Assembly: GCA_025677825.1 (NCBI GenBank)
Contig: JAIXMO010000026.1
Coordinates: 351,001 to 415,000 of the forward strand
Source of the DNA: Helicostylum pulchrum
Taxonomy: Eukaryota; Mucoromycota; Mucoromycetes; Mucorales; Mucoraceae
Direction of reading: 5' to 3'
Length of the DNA stretch: 64,000 nucleotides
This document shows, in pieces, positions 59,077-64,000 of the stretch. The position numbers and the translations under genes were made by a program. Under the pieces are notes generated by a model that saw nothing but the letters and a program-made list of their open reading frames with translations, ran no database searches and was not told where the DNA came from. How positions within the stretch are numbered: position 1 is the stretch's first letter; every line of letters begins with the position of its first letter.

Positions 59077-59528
59077 ATGCAAAGCAGAGTGCAGTGCTCG
59101 TGTGGGAGCGCAGTTTGTGAGACTAATGTCGTATGTTCCCAATGTCATGACGTATATGATAAAAGTATGTAAAGACACCAATTACTTTCATTGCCAAGGT
59201 ACATTTAAAAAAAAATGAACAAAACAAAAAAAGTGTAAGTAACCTGTTTTCTTTAGGCCCTCTTACTGTAAAATCGGCAAATGATATAAACGGATATGCG
59301 CAAACAAATATGAATGTGCAAGTGGAACAACTTACATTTGAAAACAAAACAATCATTGCGAATAAAAAAGAAGTGAATCTTTTGTTAAATTACTGGCTCC
59401 TACGTTATGTCGTCCGTTACTTTGAGGACACGTCCAGAATAGTTAGCCAAGTAAGTAAAGATATGCTTGTACAGCAACTGATAGATTTACATTCGCGTGT
59501 GCGTAAGTATGATAAAGTGATAAAATGA
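59077..59528 (+). CDS. Small zinc-ribbon-like protein
   Basis: Two exons (59077-59164 and 59257-59528, GTATGT donor, CTTTAG acceptor, in phase) encode 119 residues. The N-terminus MQSRVQCSCGSAVC has Cys-x-Cys-x4-Cys and goes on to VVCSQCHDVY, a four-to-five-Cys zinc-binding pattern. The rest is helical (EVNLLLNYWLLRYVVRYFED). Unknown family. First of four compact same-strand genes after the helicase. The 310-bp gap after the helicase holds a direct repeat, GAAAAAGCGTGATAAA, at about 58908 and 58931. Confidence 0.5.
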
Positions 59529-59558
59529 TAAAGTGATAAAAGAAGTAAGCTCTTGGAT

Positions 59559-59834
59559 ATGGCAGTGCCTGACGTCAGTATCAATGGGGTACCTTTATTT
59601 GACGCTGATGTCCAACGGGAGGTCGAGGCTCGTAGGCAAAACGAGCAAGGCGTAATGACGGCTACTCTTCGCGCCAGTTTACTGCAAAGATTACAAGAGC
59701 TTTCGGCGGAAGACATAACTGCGCAGAGTTATACTGCGGCCTCTGCTGCAGCTGGTCCTTCTTCTTCTGGCAGTGTGCCTTCTTTTTCTGGCGGTGCTGT
59801 TTCTCCTGTTTCTGGCGGTCCTACTGCTCTTTAG
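59559..59834 (+). CDS. Small ORF, Ser/Gly-rich tail, possible nonsense
   Basis: ATG at 59559 gives 91 codons (MAVPDVSINGVPLFDADVQR ...) with a helical middle and a repeated SSSG/SFSGG/VSGG tail, ending at TAG 59832-59834. The same frame continues past the stop to 59903, with PRYDLRSGGSF, so the stop may be a recent nonsense change in a 114-codon ORF. Not recognised. It could also be a downstream exon of the zinc-ribbon gene 30 bp upstream, but no splice pair keeps the frame. Confidence 0.4.
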   Translation: MAVPDVSINGVPLFDADVQREVEARRQNEQGVMTATLRASLLQRLQELSAEDITAQSYTAASAAAGPSSSGSVPSFSGGAVSPVSGGPTAL

Positions 59835-59903
59835 GGTCCTTCTTCTGGCGATCCTGGTCCTCGTTATGATTTGAGAAGTGGTGGCTCTTTCATGGAAGAG
59901 TAA

Positions 59904-60423
59904 AAAAAAAATACTATAAGCAATAAAAAAAAAAGACATTCTTAGCGCAATAAAAAATACATGTTGGCATAATAATCTGGATCTGGATCTGAATGTAAAG
60001 AATCTTGATCTTTTTTTTTTGAGTCTCTTTATGGATCTGGATCTTCCTTTTTTATGCAAGCAAACAGGCGAATCATGGATCTGAATCTGAATGTATAGAA
60101 TCTGGATCCTTTTTTTTATGCAATTGTTTTTGACGAACGAAGAAGTCACTTTACTAACTGTTTTTCAGTGTCAGAAATGGCTCTTTAAAACGTGGTGGCT
60201 CTTAGTAACAATAATAAAACAAAAAAACAAGATCCGAATGTAAAGAATCGTTTGAAAAAAATTCTAAGCAACGAAACAAAAGTCGGTTGGTGTGCGAATC
60301 TGGATCTCGATCTGGTTGAAACAAGTAATAATTCTCAGTGGCTTCGTTTTTATTGTGAATGGATAAAAAACCAAAATTACTGTAAAGTGACAGTCAGATT
60401 CTTTTTTCTTTTTTTAATTTGCA
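59904..60423 (+). other. Spacer with GGATCT-type hexamer repeats
   Basis: Holds the degenerate hexamer array listed at 59971-60112 and a 94-codon frame (60192-60476, no ATG, lysine-rich start VALSNNNKTKKQDPN) of unknown worth. A CAG acceptor at 60170 precedes an ATG with a stop four codons later, so a broken exon may be present. Confidence 0.35.
59971..60112 (+). repeat. GGATCT/GAATCT hexamer repeats
   Basis: Imperfect units such as GGATCTGGATCTGAATGTA appear at about 59978, 60030 and 60077, and again near 60298. Hexamer expansion of this kind is usually slippage. Confidence 0.7.
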
Positions 60424-61064
60424 ATGGAAGACCGAGTCCGTGTCCAAGGGGAACGAATGTTAAATCTGCTACGTGAAATTGAAGCTGAAGAAGGGGAGAG
60501 GGGTAAGTTACGTGTACGCATTGTTTTTTTCATAGCTGATACTTTTTTTTTTTTCTAGGTCGAGAGGTTATGGTCGATGCGTTGATGCACGCAATCCATC
60601 GATTCCCGATCCACAGAAATCTGAATGATGGTTGTTTGTACGTCTTCGGTCGCGATAGAAGAACACGAAGATGCCATGGTGGACTTGATGATTTGTAAGT
60701 GATGCGCATCGCAAAAAAAAAAAAACTAATCCGTTATTGAACGGCTGATAATGATGAGCCGGAAGATGATGAAGGGGAAGATGACGGCGAGGAAGAAGGC
60801 GAGGAAGAAGGCGAGGAAGAAGGCGAGGAAGAAGGCGAGGAAGAAGGCGAGGAAGAAGAAGAACAAGACCTGACAGGAACGGTATTACAAATACCTGCTG
60901 TCCCACCTCAGGTACTGCAACATTGTTTGGATAGGCTGCAGCAAATAGAATTGGCTTTGGCTGAGGCCAACGGTTTCATACCCCGAGAACAGATTGATAT
61001 GCAGCTGAGACGTTTGTACGACCTGTTTTTGACGATCCGCCAAGAAAATGATCCGGCTGTATAA
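60424..61064 (+). CDS. Helical protein with 12-bp repeat Glu/Gly tract
   Basis: Exon 1 60424-60502 and exon 2 60559-60694 are in phase (MEDRVRVQGERMLNLLREIE ... HRFPIHRNLNDGCLYVFGRD). Then follows an acidic frame at about 60747-61064 with a perfect 12-bp tandem repeat (GAGGAAGAAGGC, nearly six copies, about 60788-60858) giving EEEG repeats. It ends in a folded-looking helical tail (LQHCLDRLQQIELALAEANG, LFLTIRQENDPAV). No AG acceptor joins exon 2 to this frame in phase, so a frameshift or an unusual splice lies at about 60695-60747. Its last 17 bases overlap the start of the next gene in another frame. Not recognised. Confidence 0.5.
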
Positions 61065-61499
61065 TCTGTTTGTGATTGGAGCGTCGTTGGTCCAGACCGT
61101 TGCAGGTTGGGAAGGTGAAGAAAGAACAAGCTTTGTAGACGTATACTACCGTAAGTAGAATGAAAGAGTGCATGCGCAATAACCTTTCTTTTTTTTTTAT
61201 ATGTAGATCTTTCGTGGGATGTACGTGAACGGAATACCATCAGGGCAATCATGGCAGCAGCACGAGCAGTGTACGGGTTGGTGTCTACCCGCGGACCTGT
61301 GATGCTGGTTCATCCAGAATGGTTTGATCTACGACTGCTGATGAACAACAGGAGAACCCGAGTGATCCGCGAGCAACTTATGGGTCAGGAAGACATCTTG
61401 ATGTTGAGTCGTGCAGTGCGAGCTTCTGGTGAATTGGAAGCCATGCATCGTGTCCTTGATGTCAATGGGCAGCAGTTGGTTCCTGATCTGCTGGATTGA
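61048..61499 (+). CDS. Small unknown protein, overlaps previous gene
   Basis: Two exons (61048-61150 and 61207-61499, GTAAGT donor, ATGTAG acceptor, in phase) encode 131 residues starting MIRLYNLFVIGASLVQTVAG and ending VNGQQLVPDLLD. The N-terminus looks like a signal peptide or anchor. The rest is helical with many Arg and Glu. The ATG lies inside the last codons of the previous gene (stop at 61062-61064), a 17-bp same-strand overlap rare for fungal nuclear genes. Unknown family. Last recognisable gene of the helicase-linked cluster. Confidence 0.55.
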
Positions 61500-62162
61500 T
61501 TTGAAAATAATAAAACAGGTAACAATTGAAAAAGAAGTTTACAAAGCGACCATTTTTAACAGTTTACATAAAAGACAAACGTATCCTGAGATACCCAACG
61601 GTTTTAAAAAATAATTTGTTTCGTATGCTATATTAGAATTAGAGTACGGGCCTATTATTAATGTTCTGTAAAGTCGTCATAAGACACCGTTGTAAGTATA
61701 TTGACTCTAATAAGTCAGATTACCTGTATAAAGTCTACTTTCTTTAGAGATTTAATTTTTAAGTTTTTCATACAACATTATCTTACACCTGTACTACCAA
61801 ATTTTTCTGTACTTGCGTGAGGTTGTTTTTTGACGCCAGCAATGGCTTTTTTTTTTACACAATAGAAATATTATGTGTAACAATTAAGAAGTTCACAGTG
61901 GCATCATTTTTATCAACACAGTTTACAAAAAAGACCATCAACTATTTTCTTTTTGTCTTCTTTTTTTTTAAAAAAAAAACAATCAGTATGAAGTTTTGGC
62001 ATTGCAAACGCGTATTATTGAAACATAGAATGGCAACTTCAATTTCTTATATAGCAAAAACGGTAGCCAACAATACCAGACGCAAATAAACTGGAAGCTT
62101 GTGCAGACAAAAGAATTTTGGTTACAATAATACGATGTTGAATTTAGGAAAGCTAGTGTGTA
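61500..62162. other. Intergenic, no gene
   Basis: AT-rich. Frames at 61411-61614 and 61817-62089 show no family features. Contains A and T runs near 61970. Confidence 0.35.
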
Positions 62163-62426
62163 CTGACTAAAGTAAGCGTAGCGCTGTTAAGCCTTAAAGA
62201 AATCGTTAATTCTAAAACAACAAACGTACAAGAAGGAGGAGGTAATGTAGTCATTGTATTGCATTGTACGCATAACTGGTTGAGTACTGTATGCACCGTT
62301 TGCTGTCTTTTTCTCAGACGGATCCGTGTGCCATAGCTTATGCAGGAGAAGATCTTTGTTGAAACCAACACTCATGGTCGATGTTGGCATCATGGCAGCA
62401 TGAGCCAGTTGCTGGAATTGACCCAA
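62163..62426 (-). pseudogene. Transposon protein C-terminal relic
   Basis: A minus-strand frame from 62426 reads FQQLAHAAMMPTSTMSVGFN, KDLLLHKLWHTDPSEKK and DYITSSFLYVCCFR before a stop. It looks like the conserved tail of a multicopy Mucoralean element protein. I cannot name the family, and no upstream catalytic part is present. Confidence 0.35.
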
Positions 62427-62776
62427 AATGGATAATAGGTAATTTTATTCAGTGAATATTTGAAACTTCAAGTACTTTTTCTTGGAATGATTGAGGTGAT
62501 TGAGGGAACGACGACTTGAAGAGCATCAATCCAGTACACAAGACAGGGTAATTCTGTCGCAATAGGACGAATTCTATTCGGCAAAGTACAGACGATGATT
62601 TAGTTAAATACAGCTGTATCGTGTCGAGTGTAGATCCACTTTGAATCCTTTCAACAAATAATACAATTAAAGTTTTCACATAGCCGCTGCTAACGATACA
62701 CTTCGAATCAAGACTGCTCTTTGACGTGTGACTAAAATTTTATTTTAAATAAAACAAAAAAAAATATCTTTTTCAA
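62427..62776. other. Spacer, no gene
   Basis: A 76-codon minus-strand frame (62449-62679) is unrecognised. Nothing else supported. Confidence 0.3.
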
Positions 62777-62815
62777 AACTTTCAAACTTTCAAACTTTCA
62801 AACTTTCAAACTTTT
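62777..62815 (+). repeat. 8-bp minisatellite (AAACTTTC)n
   Basis: About five head-to-tail copies of AAACTTTC, ending in a T run, immediately before the first 256-bp repeat. Confidence 0.9.
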
Positions 62816-62827
62816 TCGCTGCAATGA

Positions 62828-63356
62828 CTGGTATATTGTCTGCGTCTCTTGTAACAGGGTCTGCAGATTTACGAACACTGGAGGGTGACTTTCTCGAGGA
62901 CGGTTCTCTTTTGAACAGTTGGGATTGACATGCAAAAGTGCCAGACTATATATTCGACTAGCTTCATTTCGCCTCAAGATGAAGGACAACCCTTGTCATC
63001 CTTTTTTTTTTTTTTGGTAAAAAAGAAAAAGGCGAACTTTCAACAAGTTTTTGAAACCGGTGGGGTGCGATATATAGGATTGCATTGTAGTTAGATGGGC
63101 CTGGTATATTGTCTGCGTCTCTTGTAACAGGGTCTGCAGATTTACGAACACTGGAGGGTGACTTTCTCGAGGACGGTTCTCTTTTGAACAGTTGGGATTG
63201 ACATGCAAAAGTGCCAGACTATATATTCGACTAGCTTCATTTCGCCTCAAGATGAAGGACAACCCTTGTCATCCTTTTTTTTTTTTTTGGTAAAAAAGAA
63301 AAAGGCGAACTTTCAACAAGTTTTTGAAACCGGTGGGGTGCGATATATAGGATTGC
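62828..63356 (+). repeat. 256-bp direct duplication, 17-bp spacer
   Basis: 62828-63083 and 63101-63356 appear identical or nearly so, including a T14 to T15 run, with a period of 273 bp. Each copy carries the same minus-strand frame (SFILRRNEASRIYSLALLHV ... FVNLQTLLQET) without further support. The tandem layout and near identity indicate a recent duplication or an assembly collapse/expansion. Confidence 0.9.
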
Positions 63357-63830
63357 CCATACAACATGCATGCGTTTTCAAAAAAGAAAAGATAAGCTAT
63401 TTCATTTATGTTTCCATTTTTTTTTTTTTTTTTTTTGCTTATCTATCTCTTTTAGCAAATCTGGGTTCTATTGTGATTACTTTGTAGTTGGGGAAAGTGA
63501 TGTTTTCAATTCTTGTGTTTGGCGTTGAGTAATCTAGTTGGCGTCCGTTTGTAATCTGATGCGTGGCGTTTCATCTTTTTTTGAGGGATCTTGTTTGTTT
63601 GTAATCGATGTCTGGCGTTTCATCTGAGGGATCTTGGCGTGTCTACTTAATCGTTTCAGGCTTTCTAATTTTGGGTGTTTGTTGGTGTATACATAATCAC
63701 CAGTATTGACGCCTCAATGGATTCCTGTTTTTTAAAACAACTTTCAATTATGAAATAAAAATGTTGTAATCCCTTTTTTCTTTTTAATTCATCTTTATCG
63801 TATCATTATTTTCCTCAAAGAATTAAATAA
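63357..63830 (+). other. Spacer with imperfect direct repeat
   Basis: At about 63548-63637 the words TTTGTAATC, TGGCGTTTCATCT and GAGGGATCTTG occur twice, separated in the first copy by a T run. A T run of about 20 is at 63418-63437. It holds the promoter of the gene starting at 63831. Confidence 0.5.
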
Positions 63831-64000
63831 ATGTCAGATTCAGGCAATTACAAGGCGACCTTCGTAACAAATGACAAGTACTTGAAGTACTTTTGCGAAA
63901 ATTCTTTAAGCACTTGGACATTTAAGAAATTTAAAAATCACTTCCAGCAAGAGAAGAATTTAAAGAAAAAATACATAAAACAATTGCAAACTGTTCTTGC
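63831..64000 (+). CDS. 5' end of a gene cut by the window edge
   Basis: ATG at 63831 opens a frame that stays open to the last base (56 codons): MSDSGNYKATFVTNDKYLKY, then a basic helical stretch (HFQQEKNLKKKYIKQ). Partial, so no family is assigned. The purine-rich AAATAA before the ATG fits a fungal start context. Confidence 0.45.
   Translation, partial: MSDSGNYKATFVTNDKYLKYFCENSLSTWTFKKFKNHFQQEKNLKKKYIKQLQTVL

Noticed and set aside
62798..63262. Two identical small minus-strand genes
   Set aside because: The shared frame comes from the 256-bp duplication and has no other coding evidence.
1..64000. tRNA or rRNA genes
   Set aside because: No B-box-like GGTTCGAATCC with a pairing acceptor stem and no rRNA-like conserved stretch was seen by eye; a tRNAscan run would settle it.

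Overview
The window looks like a gene-poor, AT-rich chromosome segment from a Mucoralean (Mucoromycota) fungus. The evidence is short GT-AG introns of about 45-90 bp, long A/T homopolymers, fungal housekeeping genes (RNA polymerase I RPA135, chitin deacetylase, URM1, GPI8, an HMT1-type ABC transporter) and debris of DNA transposons, LINEs, Helitron and RuvC-type elements. All identifications come from reading the sequence and from knowledge of the families; no database search was possible.

Layout. 2.1-4.0 kb (-): a sugar/inositol-type transporter with six exons. 5.5-8.1 kb: a small unknown gene and a multi-exon PD-(D/E)XK-like gene diverge from a promoter carrying a perfect CRE palindrome. 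8.1-14.2 kb: a transposon graveyard (two LINE 3' fragments, a Tc1/mariner relic, a possible TnpB/Fanzor zinc ribbon, a GC-rich hairpin). 14.3-27.1 kb is the densest conserved block: an SSXT (SS18/GIF) polyQ co-activator, RPA135, a chitin deacetylase, and a 1,413-residue acidic protein of unknown function on the minus strand. 27.4-35.7 kb is bracketed by a nearly identical inverted repeat of about 180-190 bp. It holds a FAR1/MULE-like relic, a 378-bp tandem repeat, an intact gene of a suspected multicopy family plus an inverted decayed copy of its 3' end, another transposase relic, and a Ser-rich gene. 37.0-48.9 kb is again mostly conserved: HMT1-like ABC transporter, URM1, a tiny CM1 (gamma-tubulin-recruiting motif) protein, GPI8 with a GC-AG intron, and a cyclic-nucleotide phosphodiesterase fused to a degenerate receiver domain.

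49.6-61.5 kb is an accessory island: a decayed RuvC/TnpB-like transposon ORF, the 3' exon of an unknown gene, two divergent genes resembling TDG/MUG-type uracil-DNA glycosylases, several small broken ORFs, a Helitron-like ORF that lacks its Rep nuclease but keeps a complete PIF1-like helicase, and four compact same-strand small genes downstream, two of which overlap. By eye this stretch is less AT-rich than the rest. 62-64 kb holds another transposon tail, a 256-bp direct duplication, minisatellites and the 5' end of a gene running off the window.

The best candidates for something undescribed are the Rep-less Helitron helicase with its glycosylase-like and small-gene neighbours, the 8.25-kb inverted-repeat-bounded segment, and the pseudo-receiver phosphodiesterase. 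Several genes in accessory regions are broken by single-base shifts, at least three of them at A/T homopolymers, so some apparent pseudogenes may be assembly errors. No tRNA, rRNA or CRISPR array was seen.
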